Notes: generated by a model not told the origin, from the letters alone. DNA of 10,458 bases from Hydrogenothermaceae bacterium (GCA_026984355.1 JALSSG010000165.1:1-10458); one strand, 5' to 3'; positions 1 through 6,891 are shown, counted from the stretch's first letter. Made by a program: numbers and translations.

Positions 1-372
1 ATCAGTCAAAGATTCACCATTTGGGAATTTTACATTCTCTGGCTCATAAATCCATGCTCTAAACATATCTGGATATTTTTCTTTTACTTCATCAACTAAC
101 ATTCCAGACCAATCACCATGGTCTATTTCTATAATTTCTTCTGAAATATTAATAGGAAGATTTAGCTCTTTACTTATATATTCTGCTGTCTGATATGTTC
201 TTTTTAATGGACTTGAGTATAAGGCAGTAGGATTATACTTTTTTAAAGCTTTAGCCAAAAGTTTAGACTGCTGATGTCCTCTTTCACTTAACTCTGGGTC
301 TAATCTTCCTTGATATTTCCCTATAGGATTCCATAAGCTTTCTGCATGCCTTACATATATTATTCTTACCAT
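1..372 (-). CDS. pspA: Histidine phosphatase, probable metal-independent phosphoserine phosphatase (partial, C-terminus outside window)
   Basis: The first 124 codons are present; the gene runs off the left edge. The N-terminus reads MVRIIYVRHAES, the phosphohistidine motif of the histidine phosphatase (phosphoglycerate mutase-like) superfamily, with catalytic His9 after Arg8. Also visible are the YSSPLKR segment around residue 55 and the EIDHGDWSG segment, where the family places its second Arg and the acid/base Glu. From memory, the segments RHAES-WNP-G-YQG, LSERG and EIDHG-WSGMLV closely match PspA of Hydrogenobacter thermophilus, a cofactor-independent phosphoserine phosphatase that completes serine biosynthesis. 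That specific function is inference; phosphoglycerate mutase or alpha-ribazole phosphatase are alternatives. The ATG at 372 is preceded by GAGGG (minus strand, about 5 nt away). A second ATG at 376 is out of frame. The C-terminal half, with the second catalytic His, is not visible. Confidence 0.85.
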   Translation of the reverse strand, partial: MVRIIYVRHAESLWNPIGKYQGRLDPELSERGHQQSKLLAKALKKYNPTALYSSPLKRTYQTAEYISKELNLPINISEEIIEIDHGDWSGMLVDEVKEKYPDMFRAWIYEPENVKFPNGESLTD

Positions 373-406
373 TCATGCCCTCATATGAAATTTTGCTTTA
401 AATATT

Positions 407-434
407 TTAATACTTTTTTTCTAAAGAATTCCAA
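407..434 (-). promoter_or_regulatory. Possible sigma-70 promoter for the histidine phosphatase gene
   Basis: In the 135-bp AT-rich divergent gap (373-507), the minus strand carries TTGGAA (434-429) and TATTAA (412-407) separated by 16 bp, upstream of the start at 372. The match is moderate, and in such AT-rich DNA chance matches are likely. On the plus strand a TATAAT at 441-446 lies upstream of the aldehyde dehydrogenase but has no convincing -35 box. Confidence 0.3.
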
Positions 435-507
435 AATATGTATAATCATTAAATTGTATATTCTGCTAAAATATTTTATTAAATACTCTCTTAAGAGGTA
501 TAACACA

Positions 508-1941
508 ATGAAATCCCTTCCTATGATAATCGGCGGAGAAAAAGTATACAAATCTGAAAAAATAGACGTTATCTATCCGTACACTTTAGAAAAAATCGGA
601 GAAGCTCCAAAAGGTTCACCTGAAGATGTAGAAAAAGCTATAGAAAAAGCAAAAATAGGTTTAAAAAAATTAAAAGAAATGACTACTTACGAAATATATG
701 AAAAACTACTTAAGGTAGCACAGCTTTTAAAAGAAAATAGAGAAGAATTTGCAAGAACACTCGTTTATGAGGTAGGTAAAACAATAAAAGAAGCAAGAAC
801 AGAAGTAGACAGAGCAATAAACACTATTACCATATCAGCAGAAGAAGCTAAAAGAATACATGGAGAATATGTGCATTTTGATGCTTCACCAAATGGTAAG
901 GGAAAAAAGGGATTTTACTTTAGAGAACCTGCTGGAATAGTTTCTGCCATAACTCCCTTTAACTTTCCATTAAACCTTACAGCACATAAAATAGCCCCAG
1001 CTATAGCCGCGAAATGTCCTTTTGTACTAAAACCAAGTGAAAGAACACCTCTCACTCCTATAATGTTGTGTGAGCTGTTTTTAGAAGCTGGTATTCCTAA
1101 AGAAGCTATTTCTGTTATTCCAGGTTTTGCTGATGTAGGACAGGCTATGACTACTCACCCAGATGTAAGAGTAGTTTCATTTACAGGAAGCTTAAAAGTA
1201 GGAGATATAATAGCAAGACAGGTAGGTATCAAGAAATTAGTCTTAGAACTTGGTTCAAACTCTGCTGTAATTGTAGATAAAGATGCAAACCTTGAACTTG
1301 CTGCAAAAAAATCTGTATTAGGTGGTTTTGCCATAGCTGGACAGGTATGTATATCTGTTCAAAGAATACTTGTTCATCAAGATGTTTATGAAGAATTTAA
1401 TAAACTTTTAAAAGAAGAAGTATCAAAGTTAAAATTTGGAGACCCTATGGATGAAGATACAGATGTAGGTCCTGTTATAACTGTTGACGAAGTTGAAAGA
1501 ATCCATACATGGATACAGGAAGCGGTACAAAAAGGAGCAAAAGTTGAAATCGGTGGAATGTCCTGTGCAGAAGAAAAAACAGTATTTCAACCTACAATAG
1601 TATCTGAAGTCCCAGAAGAAAGTAAACTCTTCTATGAAGAAGCCTTTGCACCAGTAGTAGCTACAAAGAAATTTACAGATATTGATGAAGCAATAAAGCT
1701 AGTAAATAAAACTAACTATGGTCTTCAAGTAGGTGTATTTACCAATAACTTAAAAAATGCATGGAAAGTTATAGAAAATGCAGAAGTAGGTGGAGTAATA
1801 ATAAATGATATTCCAACATTTAGAGCAGATAATATGCCTTATGGTGGAGTAAAAGGCAGTGGAATAGGAAGAGAAGGACCTAAATTCGCTATTGAAGATT
1901 ATACAGAAATAAAAGTAGTGGCCTTTGACCTTAATGCATAA
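508..1941 (+). CDS. NAD(P)-dependent aldehyde dehydrogenase (ALDH superfamily)
   Basis: A 477-residue protein of normal ALDH length that oxidises an aldehyde to a carboxylate using NAD(P)+ in the cytosol. Family hallmarks are all present: TPFN with Asn152 (oxyanion hole), KPSE with Lys175 (cofactor), FTGS at 225-228 (Rossmann turn), LELGSN with general base Glu247, and AGQVC with catalytic Cys281. The reading frame is open upstream to an ATG at 346, but that extension is AT-rich, overlaps the divergent gene and has no family match. The ATG at 508 is preceded by AAGAGG (493-498) and gives the expected N-terminus. The substrate cannot be read from the sequence. The protein resembles lactaldehyde, non-phosphorylating glyceraldehyde-3-phosphate and succinate-semialdehyde-type dehydrogenases. 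The gene appears monocistronic; its stop codon lies inside the first dyad of the downstream glnB regulatory region. Confidence 0.93.
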   Translation: MKSLPMIIGGEKVYKSEKIDVIYPYTLEKIGEAPKGSPEDVEKAIEKAKIGLKKLKEMTTYEIYEKLLKVAQLLKENREEFARTLVYEVGKTIKEARTEVDRAINTITISAEEAKRIHGEYVHFDASPNGKGKKGFYFREPAGIVSAITPFNFPLNLTAHKIAPAIAAKCPFVLKPSERTPLTPIMLCELFLEAGIPKEAISVIPGFADVGQAMTTHPDVRVVSFTGSLKVGDIIARQVGIKKLVLELGSNSAVIVDKDANLELAAKKSVLGGFAIAGQVCISVQRILVHQDVYEEFNKLLKEEVSKLKFGDPMDEDTDVGPVITVDEVERIHTWIQEAVQKGAKVEIGGMSCAEEKTVFQPTIVSEVPEESKLFYEEAFAPVVATKKFTDIDEAIKLVNKTNYGLQVGVFTNNLKNAWKVIENAEVGGVIINDIPTFRADNMPYGGVKGSGIGREGPKFAIEDYTEIKVVAFDLNA

Positions 1942-1951
1942 AATTTATGCA
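1935..1951. promoter_or_regulatory. Distal NtrC-type enhancer dyad of the glnBA promoter
   Basis: The 17-bp sequence TGCATAAAATTTATGCA is a perfect dyad (8 bp, 1-bp centre, 8 bp) spanning the aldehyde dehydrogenase stop codon. It has the same TGCAY-N7-RTGCA layout as the dyad at 1956-1972 and matches it at 14 of 17 positions. The layout resembles the enterobacterial NtrC site (GCAC-N7-GTGC), but with AT pairs inside the half-sites. Its centre is about 109 bp upstream of the predicted sigma-54 start. Binding by an NtrC-family activator is inference. Confidence 0.5.
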
Positions 1952-1955
1952 AAAA

Positions 1956-1972
1956 TGCACAACATTTGTGCA
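1956..1972. promoter_or_regulatory. Proximal NtrC-type enhancer dyad of the glnBA promoter
   Basis: TGCACAACATTTGTGCA is a dyad of 7 bp, 3-bp centre, 7 bp, containing GCAC-N7-GTGC as in classical NtrC sites upstream of glnA in enteric bacteria. Its centre (1964) is 21 bp, two helical turns, from that of the dyad at 1935-1951, so both would face the same side of the helix. It lies about 88 bp upstream of the predicted sigma-54 start. Because it is followed by six T residues (1976-1981), it could also serve as a terminator hairpin for the aldehyde dehydrogenase gene. Confidence 0.55.
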
Positions 1973-1981
1973 GTATTTTTT
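1956..1981 (+). terminator. Possible weak terminator of the aldehyde dehydrogenase gene
   Basis: A 7-bp stem with a 3-nt loop (1956-1972) is followed after 3 nt by TTTTTT, 14 nt past the stop codon. The stem has only three GC pairs. The same DNA reads well as an activator-binding dyad, so this is an alternative or dual role. Confidence 0.35.
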
Positions 1982-2011
1982 AGAAAAGAATTATGTAAAA
2001 ACATATTTACC

Positions 2012-2017
2012 TATAAT
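2012..2017 (+). promoter_or_regulatory. Perfect -10 box (TATAAT) upstream of glnB
   Basis: TATAAT sits 52 bp upstream of the glnB start. No good -35 is found at 16-18 bp; the sequence there is AATTAT-like. It may mark a housekeeping promoter in tandem with the sigma-54 element, a two-promoter layout known for enteric glnA. A chance match in AT-rich DNA remains possible. Confidence 0.35.
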
Positions 2018-2024
2018 TAGACTA

Positions 2025-2041
2025 CTGGCATGTATTTTGTA
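2025..2041 (+). promoter_or_regulatory. Sigma-54-type (-24/-12) promoter of glnBA
   Basis: CTGGCATGTATTTTGTA fits the sigma-54 pattern TGGCAC-N5-TTGC: GG at 2027-2028, ten bases, then GT (2039-2040) in place of the usual GC. Predicted transcription start is near 2052, leaving a leader of about 17 nt that still contains the whole Shine-Dalgarno sequence. The single deviation at -12 and the short leader lower confidence. The paired dyads at the expected enhancer distance raise it. Confidence 0.5.
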
Positions 2042-2068
2042 ATAAAATTAAAATGGAGGTTTATTTGA

Positions 2069-2407
2069 ATGAAAAAAATTGAAGCAATTATTAAACCTTT
2101 TAAGTTAGATGAAGTTAAAGATGCTTTAATGGACGTTGGTGTTTATGGAATGACAGTTACAGAAGCAAGAGGATTTGGAAGACAAAAAGGTCATACAGAA
2201 TTATACAGAGGAGCAGAATATGTTATTGATTTTCTTCCAAAACTTAAAATTGAGGTAGTTGTTCCTGACGATTTAGTGGAAAAAGTTATTGAAGCTATAA
2301 CAAATGCAGCAAGAACAGGAAAAATCGGTGATGGAAAAATATTTATAATCCCTGTAGAAGATGTAATCAGAATAAGAACAGGTGAAAGAGGAACAGCTGC
2401 AATATAA
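2069..2407 (+). CDS. glnB: Nitrogen regulatory protein P-II
   Basis: A 112-residue PII protein, full length for the family. It is a trimeric cytosolic sensor that binds ATP/ADP and 2-oxoglutarate and adjusts nitrogen metabolism by contacting target proteins. The T-loop sequence GFGRQKGHTELYRGAEY contains Tyr51, the residue uridylylated by GlnD in proteobacteria, and Tyr46. The C-terminal signature TGKIGDGKIFIIPVED (83-98) and the nucleotide-contacting Arg101 and Arg103 are present. The start is set by TGGAGGT at 2054-2060. The gene lies 50 bp upstream of glnA with no terminator between, so co-transcription is likely. GlnB and GlnK cannot be separated by sequence alone; the glnA linkage favours the name glnB. 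Whether Tyr51 is modified depends on a GlnD encoded elsewhere. Confidence 0.96.
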   Translation: MKKIEAIIKPFKLDEVKDALMDVGVYGMTVTEARGFGRQKGHTELYRGAEYVIDFLPKLKIEVVVPDDLVEKVIEAITNAARTGKIGDGKIFIIPVEDVIRIRTGERGTAAI

Positions 2408-2457
2408 GAGCAACTATTATGTTTTTTATAAAAAAATAAATTTAAGGAGGATGTACC

Positions 2458-3885
2458 ATGGCAATGATTCAGTGCGAAACACCAGATGATGTAATGAGAG
2501 TAATCTCAGAAAAAGGCATCGTTTTTGTAGACCTTAAGTTTTCTGACCCATTTGGTCAGTGGCAACACCTTACAATTCCAACTCACGAGTTTTCTTTAGA
2601 AAGTTTTGAAAATGGAGTTCCTTTTGATGGCTCTTCTATAAGAGGATGGAAAGGTATACAGGAATCTGACATGCTTTTAATACCTGACCCTAAATCTGCT
2701 TTTATAGACCCATTTATAGAAGAACCTACTATTTCACTTGTATGTAATGTGATAGACCCTATAACTAAAGAACCTTACAACAGAGACCCAAGAAACATAG
2801 CTCTAAAAGCTGTTGAATTCTTAAAATCTACTGGAATAGGAGATACAGCATTCTTTGGACCAGAAGCAGAATTCTTCATCTTTGATGAAATCAAATTCAG
2901 CAATGGAGCAAACCATGCTTATTATGAAGTAGATTCTATAGAAGGATGGTGGAACACTGGAAGAGAAGAAATGCCTAACACTGGTTATAAAACTCCTTAT
3001 AAAAGAGGATACTTCCCAGTTCCACCATTAGATAAAATGGCTCCTATTAGAAGAGAAATGGTTAAAACTCTTGAAGAAGTAGGAATTACTGTAGAAAGAG
3101 AACACCATGAAGTTGGTACTGCTGGACAGGGAGAAATAAACTTTAGATTTTCTGACCTTGTAAGAACTGGTGATAACGTTCTTAAATACAAATATGTTCT
3201 TAGAAATGTTGGTTATAAACACGGAAAATTTGTAACATTCCTACCAAAACCACTTGCTGGAGATAATGGTTCTGGTATGCATACACACTTTTCTATCTGG
3301 AAAAATGGAGAAAATATGTTCGCAGGAGATAAATATGCAGGACTTTCTGAAATAGCACTTTATGCTATTGGTGGAATAATAAAACACGGAAAAGCTATAG
3401 CTGCATTTACAAATCCAACAACAAACTCATACCATAGACTTGTACCGGGATTTGAAGCTCCAGTAAGACTTGCATATTCTGCAAGAAACAGGTCTGCAGC
3501 AATAAGAATACCTATGGGTTCACAGTCTCCAAAAGCTAAAAGAATAGAAGTAAGATTCCCTGATGCTTCTTCAAATCCATATTTAGCATTTACAGCACTT
3601 TTAATGGCTGCTATTGATGGTATAGAAAACAAAATTGACCCAGGAGAACCATTAGAAAAAGATATCTATGCACTCCCACCTGAAGAATTAGCAAACATAC
3701 CAACAACTCCAGCTTCATTACAAGAAGCTATTGATGCTCTAAAAGAAGATATGGACTTCTTACTAAAAGGTGGTGTTATGGACGAAGACTTTATCAATAT
3801 GTGGATTGAAACAAAACAGGAAGAAGTAGATGCTATAAGACTTGTTCCTCATCCAAAAGAATTTGAGCTATACTACGATATTTAA
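2458..3885 (+). CDS. glnA: Glutamine synthetase, type I
   Basis: A 475-residue GSI enzyme that makes glutamine from glutamate, ammonia and ATP, normally as a dodecamer. Visible motifs are the N-terminal beta-grasp signature FDGSSIRGW (56-64), metal ligands in FGPEAEFFIFD (133-143), HHEVGTAGQGEIN (216-228), KPLAGDNGSGMHTH (264-277, ATP region), NPTTNSYHRLVPG (319-331) and NRSAAIRIP (344-352). EKDIYALPPEE places Tyr404 where E. coli-type GSI-beta enzymes are adenylylated, which is evidence for covalent regulation through a GlnE. The C-terminus ends with PHPKEFELYYDI, a good family match, so the gene is intact. A strong AAGGAGG (2444-2450) sets the ATG at 2458; a nearer ATG at 2451 is out of frame. 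It follows glnB and ends at a GC-rich terminator. Confidence 0.98.
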   Translation: MAMIQCETPDDVMRVISEKGIVFVDLKFSDPFGQWQHLTIPTHEFSLESFENGVPFDGSSIRGWKGIQESDMLLIPDPKSAFIDPFIEEPTISLVCNVIDPITKEPYNRDPRNIALKAVEFLKSTGIGDTAFFGPEAEFFIFDEIKFSNGANHAYYEVDSIEGWWNTGREEMPNTGYKTPYKRGYFPVPPLDKMAPIRREMVKTLEEVGITVEREHHEVGTAGQGEINFRFSDLVRTGDNVLKYKYVLRNVGYKHGKFVTFLPKPLAGDNGSGMHTHFSIWKNGENMFAGDKYAGLSEIALYAIGGIIKHGKAIAAFTNPTTNSYHRLVPGFEAPVRLAYSARNRSAAIRIPMGSQSPKAKRIEVRFPDASSNPYLAFTALLMAAIDGIENKIDPGEPLEKDIYALPPEELANIPTTPASLQEAIDALKEDMDFLLKGGVMDEDFINMWIETKQEEVDAIRLVPHPKEFELYYDI

Positions 3886-3897
3886 TAGTTTTTCTCT

Positions 3898-3919
3898 GCC
3901 CCCTTTCTGGGGGCGTTTT
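3898..3919 (+). terminator. Rho-independent terminator of glnBA
   Basis: GCCCCC (3898-3903), loop TTTCT, GGGGGC (3909-3914), then GTTTT, 13 bp after the glnA stop. This is the strongest GC stem in an otherwise AT-rich window. Its T run overlaps the stop codon of the convergent diguanylate cyclase gene. On the minus strand the stem is not followed by a T run, so it is mainly a plus-strand terminator. Confidence 0.85.
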
Positions 3920-5339
3920 AAAGCATCACAAAGACTCTATTTTTTCCTTTTTCTTTAGCCTGATAAAGAGCCTTATCAGCTCTTCTGTATAAATCGTCAA
4001 TATTATTATCACTATCTTTTATTTCTGTAACTCCAAAGCTCGCTGTTATCTTTGAAACAGGATTTAGTGAGATTTCCTCTATTATCTTTCGTATTTTTTC
4101 GGCTAACTGTTTTCCACCAATTATATCTGTTTCAGGTGCTAATATTACAAATTCCTCACCACCAAAACGAGCAAATATATCTGTTTTTCTAATACTATTT
4201 TTTACTGTATTTGCAACTTCAATAAGAACCTTATCTCCCATTTGATGACCATACTTATCATTAATCTTTTTAAAATCATCTATATCAAAAATAATAAATG
4301 ATAAAGGCCTATTATATCTCTTTGCTTTATCAAACTCATACTGTGCTAATTCATCGAATTTTCTTCTGTTTGTTATTTTTGTAAGAGGGTCTATAGATGC
4401 CAACTGCTCATACTTTTCTTTATCCTTGAACCTATAAAACATTAAAAGTAAAAGTCCACCAAAAACACCATTTCCAAGTAGAAAAACTTCCCAAAAATTC
4501 TTCCTTATTGAACCTATATAGTTATCTTCTTCATAAGAAACTAAATATCCAAGGTCTTTTGGCAGGTTATTAAAAAGCTTGCTAATAGGAATAAAATAAA
4601 CTATATACCACTGCCCATTATCCTTAACAGAAACATTAAAGCTTTGAAAGGAAAAAAGGTCTTTTTTTATAATTTCTGATAGTTTCATATTTAGCTTTGA
4701 GATTTTTGAAGATAGATTTTCAGCAAAGTAGTAATAAAAAGTTTTGTCTAATTCACTTTCTATATATCCAGTAAACTCTTTAAATGATAAATATTTGTTC
4801 TTTATTAAAAAAAGGTACTCTTTATTAGGAAAAGTCTTTTTTAAAATATTCCGTGCATACACAAAAGGTATAACAAGTTTTATATTAGCTAAAACTTTAT
4901 CATTATTTGATATTCTTGAAAAATAAATAATTCCAAGTTGATTTGTTAAGGTATCTATTTTATCAAGTATCCTTTCTGGATTATGAAATCTAAGAACTAC
5001 TTGTCCATCTGGGAGATAAATATATATTTTTTTTATTCCATACTTACTCAAGAACATATAATCATCTTTATACCTGTCAAAAATCCATTTTGATAGACTA
5101 TTAATATCTTTCTCTGTTTGAAATTTTTCTTTTAACTGCTTATCTGTACTTATTTTATACAGGAAGAAATTAGCCAGAATATCAAAAGTATTAAAAGAAT
5201 TTCTGTAAAAAGAAAACTCTTCTTTCAGTTTAGCTGAAAGATAATCTTTTTCTCTAGAAAGATGGTCAATTAAAGTAATACCACCAAAGAGAACAATAAA
5301 AATAAAATAAACAATTCCATAAAATAAAAGTCTTTTCAT
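3918..5339 (-). CDS. Membrane-bound diguanylate cyclase (GGDEF) with extracytoplasmic sensor domain
   Basis: A 473-residue protein. One membrane helix lies at about 5-24 and a second at about 285-302, enclosing a roughly 260-residue extracytoplasmic region. Residues 105-130 (IYLPDGQVVLRFHNPERILDKID) resemble the double-Cache (dCache_3-like) ligand-binding fold; this assignment is from memory of the motif and is tentative. The GGDEF domain follows at about 312-473, with DPLTKITNRRKF, the metal-binding FDIDDFKKIND (351-361) and an intact GGEEF motif (393-397). It should therefore make cyclic di-GMP from two GTP. An RxxD inhibitory site (Arg384-Asp387) lies five residues before GGEEF, suggesting product feedback inhibition. 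The start is preceded by only a weak GGA element. The gene lies 67 bp after hisH on the same strand. The ligand is unknown. Confidence 0.92.
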   Translation of the reverse strand: MKRLLFYGIVYFIFIVLFGGITLIDHLSREKDYLSAKLKEEFSFYRNSFNTFDILANFFLYKISTDKQLKEKFQTEKDINSLSKWIFDRYKDDYMFLSKYGIKKIYIYLPDGQVVLRFHNPERILDKIDTLTNQLGIIYFSRISNNDKVLANIKLVIPFVYARNILKKTFPNKEYLFLIKNKYLSFKEFTGYIESELDKTFYYYFAENLSSKISKLNMKLSEIIKKDLFSFQSFNVSVKDNGQWYIVYFIPISKLFNNLPKDLGYLVSYEEDNYIGSIRKNFWEVFLLGNGVFGGLLLLMFYRFKDKEKYEQLASIDPLTKITNRRKFDELAQYEFDKAKRYNRPLSFIIFDIDDFKKINDKYGHQMGDKVLIEVANTVKNSIRKTDIFARFGGEEFVILAPETDIIGGKQLAEKIRKIIEEISLNPVSKITASFGVTEIKDSDNNIDDLYRRADKALYQAKEKGKNRVFVML

Positions 5340-5356
5340 ATGAAGATTTCCAAAAC

Positions 5357-5362
5357 ATTATA
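5357..5362 (-). promoter_or_regulatory. Possible -10 box for the diguanylate cyclase gene
   Basis: The minus strand reads TATAAT at 5362-5357, 18 bp before the ATG at 5339, within the 67-bp gap after hisH. No recognisable -35 is present and the leader would be very short, so read-through from hisH is equally possible. Confidence 0.3.
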
Positions 5363-5406
5363 TTAAAGGGTCTTTTTAGATTTTTCGTTTCGTAGAGACA
5401 AAAAGC

Positions 5407-6024
5407 TTAAGATAAATACACAAAATCCTTAAAGTTTTTTAGAAGTTTTAAACCTGCTTTTTGACTTTTCTCAGGGTGGAACTGAACAGCCCATATATTT
5501 TCCGTCTTTACAGCAGAACAAAACTCATTTATATAATCTGTAGTTGAAGCTATAACTTTATCATCCGCAGGTACAACATAAAAAGAGTGAACAAAATAGA
5601 AAAACTCACCATTTTGTATATTAGAAAAAAGTCCATCAGTTTTCTTTATCCATACCTGGTTCCAGCCCATATGAGGAACTTTAAAATTTTCCTTTTCTTG
5701 AAATCTTATAACCTTACCTTTTAAAACTCCAAGACCTTCATGTTCCCCAAATTCATATCCATACTCAAACAAAATTTGAAGCCCAAGACATATACCAAGA
5801 TAAGGTTTTCCTTGATTAATAAGTTTTACAATAGTATCTAAAAGACCAAGTCTATCAAGGTTATGAATAGCATCTCCAAAAGCACCTACTCCCGGAACAA
5901 CAATTCCTTTAGCATTTTCTAAATCTCTTGGATTAGAAGTAATCTTTACATTACATCCTACAAATTCCAAAGCCTTTGAAACACTTCTTAAATTTCCCAT
6001 ACCATAATCAACAACAGCTATCAT
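5407..6024 (-). CDS. hisH: Imidazole glycerol phosphate synthase, glutamine amidotransferase subunit HisH
   Basis: A 205-residue class I glutamine amidotransferase, full length for HisH. It releases ammonia from glutamine and passes it to HisF, which forms imidazole glycerol phosphate (histidine synthesis) and AICAR (returned to purine synthesis). The catalytic triad is Cys79 in GICLGLQ, with His183 and Glu185 in QFHPEKS. The N-terminal VDYGMGNLRSV and VPGVGAFGDA (43-52, oxyanion region) and PHMGWNQ (117-123) are typical of HisH rather than of TrpG or GuaA. The ATG overlaps the trpA stop as ATGA (6024-6021), which suggests translational coupling; GAGG lies just upstream. No hisF or other his gene is in the window, so its partner is encoded elsewhere. 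Confidence 0.96.
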   Translation of the reverse strand: MIAVVDYGMGNLRSVSKALEFVGCNVKITSNPRDLENAKGIVVPGVGAFGDAIHNLDRLGLLDTIVKLINQGKPYLGICLGLQILFEYGYEFGEHEGLGVLKGKVIRFQEKENFKVPHMGWNQVWIKKTDGLFSNIQNGEFFYFVHSFYVVPADDKVIASTTDYINEFCSAVKTENIWAVQFHPEKSQKAGLKLLKNFKDFVYLS

Positions 6025-6806
6025 TTTTCTGCCTCTTTTATACCTTCTTTTAGTTCTCTTACAAGTTTATCTATTCCCATCATATCTCTTTTTCCCTGCA
6101 GTTTTACAATAGCACTTCCAACAATAACACCATCTGAAATTTTTGCAATATTATAAGCATGTTCTTTCTTTGAAACACCAAATCCAACTGCAACTGGCTT
6201 ATCTGTAAAAGTTTTTATCTGTTTTACCTTTTGCCTAAGCTCATTCCACGGTAGAGTTTCTCTTGCTCCAGTAATTCCTGTAAGAGAAACATAATATATA
6301 AAGCTATCTGATAAATCACTTACAATCCGTATCCTTTCATCATTAGAAGTAGGTGCAAGTAAAAAAATTACATCAAGTCCAAAAAAATTAGCTATGTTTT
6401 TAAATTTTTCTGCCTCTTCTGGAGGTAAATCAGGAACTATAAAACCATCTATACCTGACTCTTTAGCAAGCTTACAGAACTTTTCTTCTCCCATTACAAA
6501 TATAGGATTGTAATAAGTCATAGCTATTAACGGAATATAAGGAAATCGTTCCTTTAATTTTTTTGTCAGCCAAAATACATTAATTGGAGTTATTCCATTT
6601 TTTAAAGCAACTTCATGAGCTACCTGTATTGTTGTACCATCAGCTACTGGGTCTGAAAAAGGAATTCCAACTTCAAGAATATCAGCTCCGCTTCTTATCA
6701 TAAGTTTTGCCACATCAAGACTATCATGAATATTAGGATATCCTGCCATAAAATAACATATTAAAGGTTTCTTCTTCTGGAAAACATCTTTAATAGTGTA
6801 TTTCAT
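6021..6806 (-). CDS. trpA: Tryptophan synthase alpha chain
   Basis: A 261-residue TIM-barrel protein, normal length for TrpA. It cleaves indole-3-glycerol phosphate to indole and glyceraldehyde 3-phosphate, and indole is channelled to TrpB. Catalytic residues are Glu45 and Asp56 in the segment ILEVGIPFSDPVADG (43-57), with the same 11-residue spacing as Glu49/Asp60 in E. coli. YYNPI (98-102), VPDLPPEE (124-131) and the phosphate-binding regions YYVSLTGITGAR (171-182) and VGFGVS (207-212) are also clear. The ATG at 6806 is preceded by AGGG on the minus strand. It is followed directly by hisH in overlapping frames. No trpB or other trp gene is adjacent, so the tryptophan genes appear dispersed, as is common in Aquificota. 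Confidence 0.97.
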   Translation of the reverse strand: MKYTIKDVFQKKKPLICYFMAGYPNIHDSLDVAKLMIRSGADILEVGIPFSDPVADGTTIQVAHEVALKNGITPINVFWLTKKLKERFPYIPLIAMTYYNPIFVMGEEKFCKLAKESGIDGFIVPDLPPEEAEKFKNIANFFGLDVIFLLAPTSNDERIRIVSDLSDSFIYYVSLTGITGARETLPWNELRQKVKQIKTFTDKPVAVGFGVSKKEHAYNIAKISDGVIVGSAIVKLQGKRDMMGIDKLVRELKEGIKEAEK

Positions 6807-6825
6807 AAATCAAACCCTGATTTTT

Positions 6826-6831
6826 AGTATA
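6826..6831 (-). promoter_or_regulatory. Possible -10 box for trpA-hisH
   Basis: In the 85-bp divergent gap between trpA and the nuoG-like gene, the minus strand reads TATACT (6831-6826), 19 bp before the trpA ATG. The -35 region is poor. The gap is nearly all A/T, so plus-strand promoter elements for the nuoG-like gene cannot be singled out. I saw no attenuator or leader peptide. Confidence 0.3.
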
Positions 6832-6891
6832 GTTAGGAAATTTATTATATATTAGTTATTATATCTTTAACATATTTTAACGGAGCTTTTT

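Noticed and set aside
346..507. N-terminal extension of the aldehyde dehydrogenase frame starting at 346
   Set aside because: The extension overlaps the divergent phosphatase gene, is rich in Phe/Tyr/Ile/Lys from AT-rich DNA, and does not fit the family. The ATG at 508 has a good Shine-Dalgarno sequence.
2997..3632. Minus-strand open frames opposite glnA
   Set aside because: They are shadows of a strongly conserved glnA coding frame, with no ribosome binding sites and no recognisable domains.
5381..5404. Hairpin between hisH and the diguanylate cyclase gene (TTTTT-C-GTTTC / GAGAC-AAAAA) as a hisH terminator
   Set aside because: On the transcribed minus strand the stem contains a C-A mismatch and a bulged base and is not followed by a T run, so it is too weak to call.
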